A stretch of 64,000 nucleotides of DNA from Mesorhizobium sp. M2E.F.Ca.ET.219.01.1.1 (GTDB lineage Bacteria; Pseudomonadota; Alphaproteobacteria; Rhizobiales; Rhizobiaceae), in NCBI RefSeq assembly GCF_004016445.2, contig NZ_SADT02000003.1, positions 263,231 through 327,230 of the forward strand, read 5' to 3'. The notes beneath the pieces were generated by a model. The model worked only from the letters and a program-made list of their open reading frames with translations. It made no database searches and was not told where the DNA came from. The position numbers were made by a program, and so were the translations under genes. Positions 1 through 8,235 of this stretch are shown here, piece after piece (the first letter of the stretch is position 1; every line of letters starts with the position of its first letter).

Positions 1-173
1 AGCCGCTTGCCGCCATTGAGCACGCCATGCCGCATGGCCGCGATCAGGCGCTCGGGCCGCGCGATCTCACTGGTGAGCGGACGTCCGTCGAGAATCCGGC
101 GCAGCTCGGTCTCGACGGCGGCAGCGCGCATCAAAAGCGTGGTTTCGAAGGCGATCTGGTCGTCTTTGCTCAT
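1..173 (-). CDS. ispA: Polyprenyl (farnesyl-type) diphosphate synthase, N-terminal fragment
   Basis: Only the first 57 codons are in the window; the gene runs off the left edge. It starts at the ATG read from 173 down to 171. The visible N-terminus is helical and carries the motif MRHGVLNGGKRL near residues 46-57, the GGKR box found just before the first aspartate-rich region of short-chain trans-prenyl diphosphate synthases (IspA/GerC family), which condense isopentenyl diphosphate with allylic diphosphates. The catalytic DDxxD motifs lie outside the window, so chain length, and hence farnesyl versus geranylgeranyl product, cannot be judged. It is divergent from mtgA, with about 130 bp between the two starts. 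A single-domain IspA-like enzyme is the best guess. Confidence 0.72.
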   Translation of the reverse strand, partial: MSKDDQIAFETTLLMRAAAVETELRRILDGRPLTSEIARPERLIAAMRHGVLNGGKR

Positions 174-301
174 GGGCGGGACCGGTAGCCGACACTCAGA
201 CATTGCGCAAGCAGGCGCGCGCCTTTATGCCGGAGGGGGCGAGGCACGGGTGGGACGGCTTGACGGAACCGATCGTCGAAGATGGAAGCGAGGGGCTGGA
301 C

Positions 302-1009
302 ATGGCGCGGTCGCGGCGCCTGAGCCGCGCCAGTCTGAGGCGCATCGGCCGGCGCTGCCTGGTCGTCGCGCTCGTGCTGGCGGCCATCCCGGTCGTGCTC
401 ACTTTCCTGTACCTGCCGTCCTTCGTGCACCCCGTCTCGACGCTGATGCTGAAGGACCTCGCGACATTCTCCGGCTACGACCGGCGCTGGGTGTCGATCG
501 ATGACGTGGCGCCGGTGCTGGCGCATTCGGTGATCATGTCGGAGGACGGGCAGTTCTGCTTCCATCGCGGCGTCGATCTCGGCGAATTGCGCGGCGTGGT
601 CGATGACGCGCTGGCCGGCGAGGCGACGCGCGGCGCCTCCACCATCACCATGCAGACGGTGAAGAACCTTTTCCTGTGGTCGCGGCCGCTTGGCAGCGTG
701 CGCAAGGTCGTCGAGCTGCCGTTGGCCGTCTATTTCGACGCGGTGATGTCGAAGCGGCGCATCATGGAGATCTATCTCAACATCGCCGAATGGGGGCCGG
801 GGATCTACGGCATCGAGGCCGCCGCGCGGCATCATTTCGGCATCTCTGCCAAGCAGTTGTCGCGCAGGCAGGCGGCGCTGCTGGCCGTCAGCCTGCCCAA
901 CCCGATCGCGCGCAACCCGGCCAAGCCGGGGCCGGGACTGAGGCGTCTTGCGAGCTTGATCGAGCGCCGCGCAAGCAGATCCGGCGCCTATGTGGGATGC
1001 CTCGATTAG
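302..1009 (+). CDS. mtgA: Monofunctional peptidoglycan transglycosylase MtgA
   Basis: A 235-residue protein, the usual length for the family. One membrane helix (about residues 19-38) is followed by a periplasmic glycosyltransferase family 51 domain. The catalytic motif SEDGQFCFHRGVD places the active glutamate at residue 81; GASTITMQ (111-118) and the later RRIMEIYLN-type motif are the other family signatures. It polymerises lipid II into glycan strands without a transpeptidase domain. An in-frame ATG exists at 203, but the start at 302 is preferred: GAGGGG lies at a suitable distance and translation begins directly with the basic, membrane-anchor segment. The gene is divergent from the prenyl synthase, whose products feed undecaprenyl carrier synthesis, a sensible functional neighbour. 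Confidence 0.93.
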   Translation: MARSRRLSRASLRRIGRRCLVVALVLAAIPVVLTFLYLPSFVHPVSTLMLKDLATFSGYDRRWVSIDDVAPVLAHSVIMSEDGQFCFHRGVDLGELRGVVDDALAGEATRGASTITMQTVKNLFLWSRPLGSVRKVVELPLAVYFDAVMSKRRIMEIYLNIAEWGPGIYGIEAAARHHFGISAKQLSRRQAALLAVSLPNPIARNPAKPGPGLRRLASLIERRASRSGAYVGCLD

Positions 1010-1010
1010 G

Positions 1011-1055
1011 GCGTGATCCCGAAAAGTGGGAACCGGTTTTCGGAAAAGATCACGC
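1011..1055. repeat. Short palindromic intergenic element (GCGTGATC ... GATCACGC)
   Basis: The element begins two bases after the mtgA stop. Outer arms GCGTGATC and GATCACGC pair perfectly, and inside them CCGAAAA pairs with TTTTCGG around a short GTGGGAACC loop. A degenerate relative is at 47829-47873, where the inner stem reads GAAAGC/GCTTTC. Elements of this form are scattered between genes in rhizobial genomes. Function unknown; it may act as a weak hairpin at the 3' end of mtgA mRNA. Confidence 0.7.
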
Positions 1056-1262
1056 TCCAACGAAGACCTGGACCAAGACGGCGTGTCGACGAAACGGCAT
1101 CCTGATCCAACCGAAGCGGCGCCGCTCAAAAAAATTCGCGGGTAACGCTGGCCAAAACGGCGCAAGGCGTGTATAGGCACCCGACTTTCTCAGATTATGG
1201 CCTCGATGCGGCCCTTTCGCGAGGGTTGCCGGGGCATTTTGACCATGTAGTGGAGCATATCC

Positions 1263-1445
1263 ATGGCCGTTCCAAAAAGAAAAACCTCTCCGTCGAAGCG
1301 CGGCATGCGCCGCTCGGCCGACGCCCTCAAGGCCCCGACCTATGTCGAGGACAAGAATTCCGGCGAAATGCGCCGCCCGCACCACATCGACCTGAAGACC
1401 GGCATGTATCGCGGCCGCCAGGTGCTGGAGCCGAAGGAAAGCTGA
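1263..1445 (+). CDS. rpmF: 50S ribosomal protein L32
   Basis: A 60-residue basic protein beginning MAVPKRKTSPSKRGMRR, the hallmark N-terminus of bacterial L32, followed by the LKAPTYVEDKNSGEMRRPHHID stretch typical of alphaproteobacterial members. L32 is a structural protein of the large ribosomal subunit. This version lacks the CxxC zinc ribbon found in some other phyla, as is usual in alphaproteobacteria. The ATG at 1263 has GTGGAG upstream. It is a single-gene unit ended by a strong terminator at 1471-1499. Confidence 0.97.
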   Translation: MAVPKRKTSPSKRGMRRSADALKAPTYVEDKNSGEMRRPHHIDLKTGMYRGRQVLEPKES

Positions 1446-1470
1446 GAAGCTTCCAGGATTTCTGACGTTC

Positions 1471-1499
1471 AAAAGACCGGCCTTTGGCCGGTCTTTTTT
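1471..1499 (+). terminator. Rho-independent terminator of rpmF
   Basis: The stem AAAAGACCGGCC / GGCCGGTCTTTT with a TTT loop is followed by further T residues. It lies 25 bases after the rpmF stop codon. Confidence 0.93.
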
Positions 1500-1550
1500 G
1501 TTTGTCGCCGGCGGCGTCCGGAATTGATCGCTCGCCTGCCGATGGCTAGG

Positions 1551-1645
1551 GCGGTTCACCGTTTCACGGAAACGGCGAACCGCTCTATCTCCTTGTTCTG
1601 ACGCAATTCCGGACGGTAAACCGCTCACACTTTTCCTGGAATTGC
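1551..1645. repeat. Dispersed two-hairpin intergenic repeat, copy A
   Basis: The first half is a hairpin (GCGGTTC-CCGTTTC against GAAACGG-GAACCGC, 1551-1583). The second half runs from GCAATTCC (1603) to GGAATTGC (1645) and encloses CCGCTCACACTTTTCC. A full second copy in the opposite orientation is at 35666-35743, and a half copy is at 44469-44513. It occupies most of the gap between rpmF and the next gene; nothing else recognisable is there. Confidence 0.8.
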
Positions 1646-1773
1646 TCTAAGCAACCGGCTGACATCGTTATTTCATTAGGTCTTACAGCGTGTTCACCGC
1701 CGCGGCGAAAAACCTTGACGGCGCGCTTGCCGCGGATTTTACAAGAGGGGGTGCCCTCATTGGAGTCGCCCAG

Positions 1774-2175
1774 ATGTTCGGTGCCGTCCCGCTGCTGATC
1801 GTGCCTTTCGTCCTCTACAATCTCGGCCTGCTTGGATTGTTCGGCGGCGGCGACGATCCCTGGATGACCGAGATGTTCTCCTTCCGCATGATGTCGGGCG
1901 GCGTGTTCTCGATGACGCTCGGCGACCTGATGGTGCTGATCGGGTTGATCTTTCTCTTCATCGAGATCTCGAAATCGGTGCGCACGACCAATGCCTCGAT
2001 CCTGGATCACCTTCTGTCGACGCTGGTCTTCATCGCTTTTCTCGTCGAGTTCCTGCTGGTGAAGGGCGCGGCGCACTCCGTCTTCTTCACGCTGATGATC
2101 ATCGCGCTGTTCGACGTGCTGGCCGGCTTCTCGGTGTCCATGCGGTCGGCAAGCCGTGACATCAATCTGAACTAA
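1774..2175 (+). CDS. Conserved small integral membrane protein, function unknown
   Basis: I do not recognise a named family. From the ATG at 1774 the product is 133 residues with three to four predicted membrane helices: a hydrophobic segment at the start, then segments near residues 45-60, 75-95 and 100-120. The middle SKSVRTTNASILDHLLSTLVF region looks like a cytoplasmic or interfacial loop. An earlier in-frame ATG at 1690 would add 28 polar residues; 1774 is preferred because GGAG lies about ten bases upstream and the protein then begins with its first membrane helix. It stands alone between the copy A repeat and an alpha/beta hydrolase. No catalytic motif is visible. Confidence 0.7.
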   Translation: MFGAVPLLIVPFVLYNLGLLGLFGGGDDPWMTEMFSFRMMSGGVFSMTLGDLMVLIGLIFLFIEISKSVRTTNASILDHLLSTLVFIAFLVEFLLVKGAAHSVFFTLMIIALFDVLAGFSVSMRSASRDINLN

Positions 2176-2359
2176 CCCGGCACGGGAGTTTTGACGGGCC
2201 GCTTCCGTTGCCGGATGGCATGCGTTGCTGATTGGCAGAAACCGCCGGCTCGCGCAGACCACGGCAGCACGACAGATTCCGGCTGACCAACGCGGCCTCA
2301 ACCTGTCAAGATCGCCAGACCGCTGAACCAGATTGTGACCTGCCCTCGTATCTCACCGC

Positions 2360-3421
2360 ATGAACCTCATCGGCGCCGCGCTCCTCTTCTTCATCGCGCT
2401 CCTCTTTGCCCTGGCCGGCGTCACCCGCGCCGGCGTCTGGCTGATCGAGCGACGCAGCCCGCCGGCCGGCGAGTTCGCCGAGATCAATGGCGCGCGCATC
2501 CATTATGCCCATATCCCGGCGCCCGCCGGCGCCGACCTGCCGCCGGTCGTCTTCATCCATGGCGCCAGCGCCAACCTGAAGGACCAGATGTTGCCGCTGC
2601 AGCCGTTGCTCGAGGGCCGCGCCGAGATGCTGTTCCTCGACCGCCCAGGCCTCGGCTGGTCGGAACGCGGCGACAATGATACGCTTGCCAAGCAAGCCGA
2701 CACGATCGCCGGGCTGATGGACCGCCTCGGCATTGAAAAGGCCATTGTCGTCGCGCATTCCTTCGGCGGCGCGATCACCACGGCTTTCGCCCGCCAGCAT
2801 CCAGAAAGAACAGCCGGTCTCGTCTTCGTGTCACCGGCCACGCATCCGTGGCCGGGCGGCGCGACCGCCTGGTACTACAAGCTCACCGCCATGCCGGTGG
2901 TCGGCTGGCTGTTTTCCGAAACGCTCGCCTATCCGGCCGGTATGTTGCGGATCAGCGATGCGACAGCTTGCGTCTTCTCGCCCAACAACCCGCCGGACGA
3001 TTACATCGGCAGAGCTTCGATCCCGCTGGTGCTGCGACCGTCTGCCTTCCGCGCCAACGCCCGCGACGTCGCCCAGCTCTATGACTATGTCCGGGCCGCC
3101 TCGCCCGCTTACCGGGAAATCAAGGCGCCGACCGTCGTCATCTCGGGCGACCGCGACAAGGTGGTCTACGCGACGATCCACTCTGTCGGCCTCGAGCGCG
3201 ACATTCCCGGCGCCGAACTGGTTTGGGTCCGCAATCTCGGCCATAAGCCGGACTGGATCGCACCCGATCTCGTGGTCGGCGCGATCGAGAAGGTGGCCGG
3301 CACGCCGATCGACTTGCAGGCAATGGCAAGGACCGTGGAAGGCCGTATCGCCGGTGATGCCCATAACGACGGAAAATGCCCGGACATCAAAGTGCCCGAC
3401 GCCGAGCTCGCGCCGGGTTGA
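2360..3421 (+). CDS. Membrane-anchored alpha/beta hydrolase
   Basis: A 353-residue alpha/beta-hydrolase-fold protein. An N-terminal hydrophobic segment (about 3-28) suggests membrane anchoring. The oxyanion-region HG pair is at 67-68 (FIHGAS). The nucleophile elbow is AHSFGG with Ser134, the acid is in SGDRD (264-266), and the catalytic histidine is His295 in NLGHKPDW, so the triad is complete. Substrate cannot be predicted; relatives are usually annotated simply as alpha/beta hydrolases, some acting on esters or chloride-activated intermediates. The C-terminal 50 residues are polar and probably outside the fold. It converges on pyk, with a palindromic repeat between them. Confidence 0.85.
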   Translation: MNLIGAALLFFIALLFALAGVTRAGVWLIERRSPPAGEFAEINGARIHYAHIPAPAGADLPPVVFIHGASANLKDQMLPLQPLLEGRAEMLFLDRPGLGWSERGDNDTLAKQADTIAGLMDRLGIEKAIVVAHSFGGAITTAFARQHPERTAGLVFVSPATHPWPGGATAWYYKLTAMPVVGWLFSETLAYPAGMLRISDATACVFSPNNPPDDYIGRASIPLVLRPSAFRANARDVAQLYDYVRAASPAYREIKAPTVVISGDRDKVVYATIHSVGLERDIPGAELVWVRNLGHKPDWIAPDLVVGAIEKVAGTPIDLQAMARTVEGRIAGDAHNDGKCPDIKVPDAELAPG

Positions 3422-3461
3422 AATTTCGGGAATTAGCTCCTGAATTCCACGGCGGAGACGG

Positions 3462-3608
3462 TTAGCTATGTCGAGATTCAGGTCAGGCCGAGTCGAAAGT
3501 AGTGGCTTTCGAGAACCCGAGCGGAGCGTACTTAAAAGTACGTGAGCACCGGAAGCGCAGGAAGCCGCTACTTGCAGACCGGCCTCACCTGAATATCGGC
3601 ATAGCTAA
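3462..3608 (-). repeat. Stop-codon-anchored ~145-bp palindrome, copy 1
   Basis: A long imperfect palindrome. Outer arms TTAGCTATG and CATAGCTAA pair perfectly, followed by paired ATTCAGGT/ACCTGAAT, AGGCCG/CGGCCT and AAGTAG-GGCTT/AAGCC-CTACTT, closing on a loop with GCGTAC and GTACGT. Read on the minus strand it starts exactly at the TAG stop codon of pyk (3605-3607). Copies 2 and 3 at 18108-18249 and 20625-20769 have the same structure and the same relation to a stop codon. The element lies between convergent genes and may form a stable 3'-UTR structure. It lacks the T-tract of a classical terminator. Confidence 0.85.
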
Positions 3609-5032
3609 TGCGTGTCCGACCCGATATACGCAATGCGCAGCATATTGGTCGATCCAGGTGTCCTGAGCGGCACACCGGCCGTGATGATCACGCGGTCGCC
3701 AGGCTTGCCGAAACCTTCTTCCAGCGCGATGCGGCAGGCCCGGTCGACCATGTCGTCGAGATCGGTCGCATCCTCCGAAACCACGCAATGCGTGCCCCAC
3801 AGCAGAGACAGGCGGCGCGCCGTGTTGAGGATCGGCGACAGCGCCACGATCGGCACCTGCGGGCGCTCGCGCGCGGCGCGCAGCCCGGTCGTTCCCGACG
3901 CGGTATAGGAGATGATCGCCGACAATTTCAGCGTCTCGGCGATCTCGCGGGCCGCCAGCGAAATGGCGTCGGCCCCGGTCGCCTCGGGTTCCGAACGCTG
4001 CGCGTTGATGATGCCGGCATAGGTCGGGTCGGTTTCGACCTTGGTGGCGATGCGGTTCATCATGCCGACCGCCTCGACCGGATAGGCGCCGGCCGCGGAT
4101 TCGGCCGAAAGCATGATCGCGTCGGCGCCTTCGAAGACGGCGATGGACACGTCGGAAACCTCGGCGCGGGTGGGCACGGGCGCGGTGATCATCGATTCCA
4201 GCATCTGTGTCGCGATCACCACCGGCTTGCCGGCGCGGCGCGCCGCGCGTGTGATCTGCTTCTGGATGCCGGGCACGGCTTCGATCGGCATCTCGACGCC
4301 GAGATCGCCGCGGGCGACCATCAGCGCATCGGACAGCTCGATGATCTCAGGGAGCCGGGCAACGGCCTGCGGCTTCTCGATCTTGGCCATGATCAGCGCG
4401 CGGCCGCGCGCGATCTTGCGCGCCTCGGCCAGGTCCTCCGGCCGCTGCACGAAGGACAGCGCCACCCAATCGACGCCGGTGGCAAGCACCGCGTCGAGAT
4501 CGGCGCGGTCCTTGTCGGTCAGCGCGCCGACCGGCAGGTCGGTGTCGGGCAGGCTGACGCCCTTCTTGTCGGAGATTCCGCTACCGGCAACGACGGTGCA
4601 GGCGATCGACTTGCCGTCGGCCTTCACCGCCTTCAGCTCCAGCTTGCCATCGTCGATCAAAAGTCTGTGACCGGCCTCGACCGAGCTCAGGATTTCGGGA
4701 TGCGGCAGGTACACGCGCTTCGACGTGCCGGGTTCCGGATTGTCGTCGAGCGTGAAGGTCTGGCCGACAGTCAGCGCTTCCTTGCCGTTGGCGAACTTGC
4801 CCACCCTGAGCTTCGGACCCTGCAGGTCGGCGAGGATGCCGATCGGCCGGCCGACGGTGGCCTCGACGGCGCGGATGCGGCCGACCAGCGTGCGCATCAG
4901 CTCGTGATCGGTATGGCTCATATTGATGCGGAAGACATCGGCGCCCGCTTCGAAGAGCTTCTTCAGCATTTCCTCGGAGGAGGAAGCCGGACCGATGGTG
5001 GCGAGGATCTTGACCTTGCGGTTGCGTCTCAT
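3605..5032 (-). CDS. pyk: Pyruvate kinase
   Basis: A 475-residue enzyme converting phosphoenolpyruvate and ADP to pyruvate and ATP, the last step of lower glycolysis. Visible family features in order: the ATIGPAS N-terminal motif (11-17), RINMSH (35-40), the B-domain region (about 70-170), the catalytic lysine in IMAKIEKPQ (Lys217), the Mg-binding segment MVARGDLGVE (238-247), and MLES/MLSAESAAG. The C-terminal regulatory domain is complete. The start codon overlaps the stop of the upstream DUF1036 gene (ATGA), so the two are translationally coupled. The stop codon is embedded in the right arm of palindrome copy 1. Confidence 0.97.
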   Translation of the reverse strand: MRRNRKVKILATIGPASSSEEMLKKLFEAGADVFRINMSHTDHELMRTLVGRIRAVEATVGRPIGILADLQGPKLRVGKFANGKEALTVGQTFTLDDNPEPGTSKRVYLPHPEILSSVEAGHRLLIDDGKLELKAVKADGKSIACTVVAGSGISDKKGVSLPDTDLPVGALTDKDRADLDAVLATGVDWVALSFVQRPEDLAEARKIARGRALIMAKIEKPQAVARLPEIIELSDALMVARGDLGVEMPIEAVPGIQKQITRAARRAGKPVVIATQMLESMITAPVPTRAEVSDVSIAVFEGADAIMLSAESAAGAYPVEAVGMMNRIATKVETDPTYAGIINAQRSEPEATGADAISLAAREIAETLKLSAIISYTASGTTGLRAARERPQVPIVALSPILNTARRLSLLWGTHCVVSEDATDLDDMVDRACRIALEEGFGKPGDRVIITAGVPLRTPGSTNMLRIAYIGSDTH

Positions 5033-5517
5033 TGAGTGTTTGTTCCCGGAGCGGGGGTCGCTGGCGCGCCTCCCGTTGCGGGCTCGTCGGTCAGCTGGAC
5101 CATCCAGCTGGCCTGCTCGCCCGTGTCATATTCCTGAAATCCGGCGCGTTGGAAGCCCCGGGCGACGCAATCATTCACGCCGGCGATCTTGAACTCTTTT
5201 TCGGCGACGCACATGTTAATCGGGCCGTCCCAGCGCCCGCCGCGCTCGGCGTCTTCTGCATAAAGATAATAAAACCTTGATGACAGCGGACCCTCGATCA
5301 GCGTCTTGCAGGTCGATCCTTCGATGTGCCACCAGCCCTCGGTGATCCAGCCGGCCTTGGCGCGATAGCCGATGCCGACGCCCACCAGATTTTGCGTTGC
5401 GTTGCAAACGCGGAAGTCGGCCCGGGCCGGCGAGGCCGCGGCTATCGCGAAAAATCCCGCGCAGACGATCAGCAACGGCAGGGCCAGGCGCTCACGCAGC
5501 CGGCCGGCAAAACCCAT
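5029..5517 (-). CDS. DUF1036 family secreted protein
   Basis: From the ATG at 5517 this is a 162-residue protein: a signal peptide of about 33 residues ending ASPARA, then a DUF1036 domain starting FRVCNATQNLVGVGIGYR and containing GWWHIEGSTC and LYAEDAERGG. DUF1036 proteins are small extracytoplasmic proteins of unknown function, common in alphaproteobacteria and often next to pyruvate kinase. Four cysteines in the domain could form two disulfides. The reading frame is open back to 5583, but the start at 5517 has AGGGGA seven bases upstream and puts the signal peptide at the N-terminus. The last codons (PATGGAPATPAPGTNTQ) form a disordered tail. Its stop overlaps the pyk start. Confidence 0.86.
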   Translation of the reverse strand: MGFAGRLRERLALPLLIVCAGFFAIAAASPARADFRVCNATQNLVGVGIGYRAKAGWITEGWWHIEGSTCKTLIEGPLSSRFYYLYAEDAERGGRWDGPINMCVAEKEFKIAGVNDCVARGFQRAGFQEYDTGEQASWMVQLTDEPATGGAPATPAPGTNTQ

Positions 5518-5753
5518 CGCAGATCCCCTTGCGAACCACATTTGCATCTCTCGAAGCCCCTTTTCAGCAAACTCCGGTCGCATGTCAACGTGCCGTTTTG
5601 TTCAATTCCAATCGATTTAGAAGGGCCCGTCGCGCAGATTCTCCCACCGCCGGGGATTTTTTGCGGAAACCTTGGCCAAACAACGGCATTGCGCCAGCGT
5701 CCTCTTCGTGGAATGACGATACCACATCGCAGCCGCCATCCCCTTTTCAGCCG

Positions 5754-6551
5754 ATGACCCGATCCACAGTTTTCACGCCGTTCGACATTGTCGAGGGCGA
5801 CCGCAAGAAAGGCGTCGTGCTTCTCGCCGACCACGCCCGCCGCGACCTGCCGGAGGAGTATGGCAGTCTCGGTTTGCCGGCGGCCGAATTCGACCGTCAC
5901 ATCGCCTACGACATCGGCGTCGAAACGGTGACGCGCGAGCTCGCGGCGGCGCTCGACGCGCCGGCGGTGCTGGCCGGCTTCTCGCGGCTGTTGATCGACC
6001 CCAACCGGGGCGAGGACGACCCGACCATGATCCGTCAGCTCTATGACGGCACCGTGGTGCCGGGAAACTATCCGATCGCCCCTGAAGAACGCGAGAGGCG
6101 GCTCGATCGTTTCTACAGACCCTATCACGACGCTGTCGGCGCGATGATCGCCTCCGTCGTCCACGCCTCGGGCAAGGCGCCGTTCATCTTCTCCGTCCAT
6201 TCCTTCACGCCGGTGATGCAGGGTTTCGTCCGCCCCTGGCATGTCGGCGTGCTGTGGGACCGCGACGACCGTGTGGCGCGGCCGCTGATCGACATGTTGG
6301 CAAAGGACAAGGCCCTCATCGTCGGAGATAACGAGCCCTATGACGGCGCGCTGCGCGGCGACACCATGTTCCGCCACGCCATCGTCAACGGCTACGCCCA
6401 TGCGCTCATCGAAATCCGCCAGGACCTGATCGCCGACCGTGCAGGGGCGCTTGCCTGGGCCGAGCGGCTGGCGCCGATCGTTGACGCCATCGACCGCCGT
6501 GCCGATATACACCAGGTGAAAATGTTCGGCTCGCGCACCGGGCCGGCGTGA
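5754..6551 (+). CDS. N-formylglutamate amidohydrolase family protein
   Basis: A 265-residue protein of the N-formylglutamate amidohydrolase (HutG-like) family: LLADHARRDLPEEYGSLGL near the N-terminus, GFSRLLIDPNRGEDDPTMI, then FSVHSFTPVMQGFVRPWHVGVLWDRD and a late NGYAHALIEIRQDLI motif, all conserved in the family and thought to bind a catalytic metal. The classical reaction is hydrolysis of N-formyl-L-glutamate in histidine breakdown, but no hut genes are nearby, so the substrate may differ. The ATG at 5754 is chosen because the family alignment begins there; upstream codons in the same frame look non-coding. It is followed by a DUF1244 gene 28 bp downstream, likely co-transcribed. Confidence 0.88.
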   Translation: MTRSTVFTPFDIVEGDRKKGVVLLADHARRDLPEEYGSLGLPAAEFDRHIAYDIGVETVTRELAAALDAPAVLAGFSRLLIDPNRGEDDPTMIRQLYDGTVVPGNYPIAPEERERRLDRFYRPYHDAVGAMIASVVHASGKAPFIFSVHSFTPVMQGFVRPWHVGVLWDRDDRVARPLIDMLAKDKALIVGDNEPYDGALRGDTMFRHAIVNGYAHALIEIRQDLIADRAGALAWAERLAPIVDAIDRRADIHQVKMFGSRTGPA

Positions 6552-6579
6552 GAAGGCCGACAGGCCGGGAGTTTTCCCA

Positions 6580-6888
6580 ATGACCGAACTCAGCGACGAC
6601 CAGAAGCGCGACTTCGAGGCAGCCGTTTTCCGCCGCCTGGTGGCGCATCTGCGCGAACGCGGCGATGTCCAGAACATCGACCTGATGAACCTCGCCGGCT
6701 TCTGCCGCAACTGCCTGTCCAACTGGTATCGCGAAACTGCCGAGGCCGAGGGTGTGGCGCTGTCGAAAGATGAATCGCGCGAGATCATCTACGGCATGCC
6801 CCATGCCGAATGGCAGGCGCTCAACCAGACCGAGGCTTCAGAAGCCAAGAAGGCAGAGTTCGAGGCCAAGCGCCCGAAGGATCATTGA
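6580..6888 (+). CDS. DUF1244 family small protein
   Basis: A 102-residue soluble protein of the DUF1244 family. Its signature is NIDLMNLAGFCRNCLSNWYRE (residues 34-54), with the CxxC pair at 48 and 51, followed by EIIYGMPHAEWQAL. Family structures are compact helical; no biochemical role is established. It sits 28 bp after the amidohydrolase-like gene on the same strand, an arrangement suggesting one transcript. The C-terminal 20 residues are charged and probably disordered. Confidence 0.9.
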   Translation: MTELSDDQKRDFEAAVFRRLVAHLRERGDVQNIDLMNLAGFCRNCLSNWYRETAEAEGVALSKDESREIIYGMPHAEWQALNQTEASEAKKAEFEAKRPKDH

Positions 6889-7053
6889 GCCAACGGCGAG
6901 GGCATAAGGGCGAACGCTGGCGAAGGATCCCTACCGAGCGACTTTTCATTCGCACGCACCTGGTCCAAGCACTTCCTCGACGCGGTCCTTGACTACGAAT
7001 TGAATCGATCTAATTTGCCGCGCAAAACCCCTTTGCATGGCAGATTTCAGACC

Positions 7054-8235
7054 ATGAGCGTGCAAACTACGATGCAGGCCGCGACGCGCGGCCGCTGGGC
7101 CGTCGCCGGCATTTTCCTTGCCAATGGTTTCTTGACCGGCAGCTGGGCACCGCAGATCCCGGTCTTCCTGACCCGGCTCGACATCACCAAATTCACGCTC
7201 GGCCTGCTGATCCTTCTGTTCGGCGTCGGCGCGGTCATCGCCATGACCTGGTGCGGCCATCTCATCTCCAGGCATGGCTCGCGCAGCGTAACGCGCTGGT
7301 TCGGCATATGCGGCAGCTTCGGCCTGCTGATCGTGGCGCTGGCGCCCAATGTGCCGCTGGCGGCCATTGCCATGCTCATCTTCGGCGGCTCGATCGGCGG
7401 CATGGATGTCGCCATGAACTCGAATGCCGTGGTGGTGGAAAGAAGGCTTTCCCGGGCGATCATGTCGTCCTCGCATGGCTTCTGGAGCCTTGGCGGCTTC
7501 GCCGGCGGCGCGCTCGGCGGCTATTCGATCCAGAACTACGGCTATCTTCCCCATGCCGTCGCGGTGACGGTGATCGCCTTTGCCGTCATTGCCTTCGCCA
7601 TTCGCTATCTCGTCGCCGATGACAAGCCGCAGGCCGTCGAACATCAGAAATTTACGCTGCCGCGGCACACGGCCGTCTACCTGGTCGGACTGATGGCGCT
7701 ACTCACGATGATCTCGGAAGGCGCGGTGCTCGACTGGGCGGCGCTGTTCCTGCATCAGGAACTGGGCGCCGACCTCGCGGTCGCCGGCCTCGCCTATGCC
7801 GCCTTCTCCGGCGTCATGGCGCTGATGCGCTTCCTGGGCGACGGCGTGCGCAACCGCTTCGGCGCCGTGGCGACGCTGCGCGGCTCGGCGCTGGTCGCCG
7901 CTGCCGGCATGCTGGTCGCCGGCCTGTCGCCCTCGCCCTACCTCGCCATCGCCGCCTTCGCCTTCTGCGGCTTCGGCATCGCCAACATGGTGCCGATCCT
8001 GTTCTCGGCCGGCGGCAACCAGGAAGGCATGTCATCCGGCACCGGCATGAGCGTCGTCACCACCATGGGCTATTCCGGCATATTGGTGGCGCCGTCGGCG
8101 ATCGGCTTCGTCGCCGAGCATTCGAGCTTCGGCCCGATCTTCGTCGCGCTGTCCGGGCTGCTGGTCATCGTGCTGTTGATGGCAGGGCTTGCTCACCGGG
8201 CTGAATTCGCTCCCGAACCGGTGCCCGCCGAATAG
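7054..8235 (+). CDS. MFS transporter
   Basis: A 393-residue major facilitator superfamily carrier with about 12 predicted membrane helices. The loop after the second helix reads HLISRHGSRSVTRWFG, a degenerate form of the MFS loop motif. Its pattern (GMDVAMNSNAVVVERR, SSHGFWSLGGFAGG) resembles the YbjJ/FucP-like subgroup, but the substrate cannot be read from sequence. An in-frame TTG at 7000 would extend it by 18 polar residues; the ATG at 7054 is preferred. The last 43 bases overlap the 3' end of the convergent LysR gene, so the two coding sequences share DNA at their C-termini. Confidence 0.87.
   Translation: MSVQTTMQAATRGRWAVAGIFLANGFLTGSWAPQIPVFLTRLDITKFTLGLLILLFGVGAVIAMTWCGHLISRHGSRSVTRWFGICGSFGLLIVALAPNVPLAAIAMLIFGGSIGGMDVAMNSNAVVVERRLSRAIMSSSHGFWSLGGFAGGALGGYSIQNYGYLPHAVAVTVIAFAVIAFAIRYLVADDKPQAVEHQKFTLPRHTAVYLVGLMALLTMISEGAVLDWAALFLHQELGADLAVAGLAYAAFSGVMALMRFLGDGVRNRFGAVATLRGSALVAAAGMLVAGLSPSPYLAIAAFAFCGFGIANMVPILFSAGGNQEGMSSGTGMSVVTTMGYSGILVAPSAIGFVAEHSSFGPIFVALSGLLVIVLLMAGLAHRAEFAPEPVPAE

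Noticed and set aside
7..504. Plus-strand frame across the prenyl synthase and mtgA start
   Set aside because: It crosses two divergent real genes and has no protein-like features.
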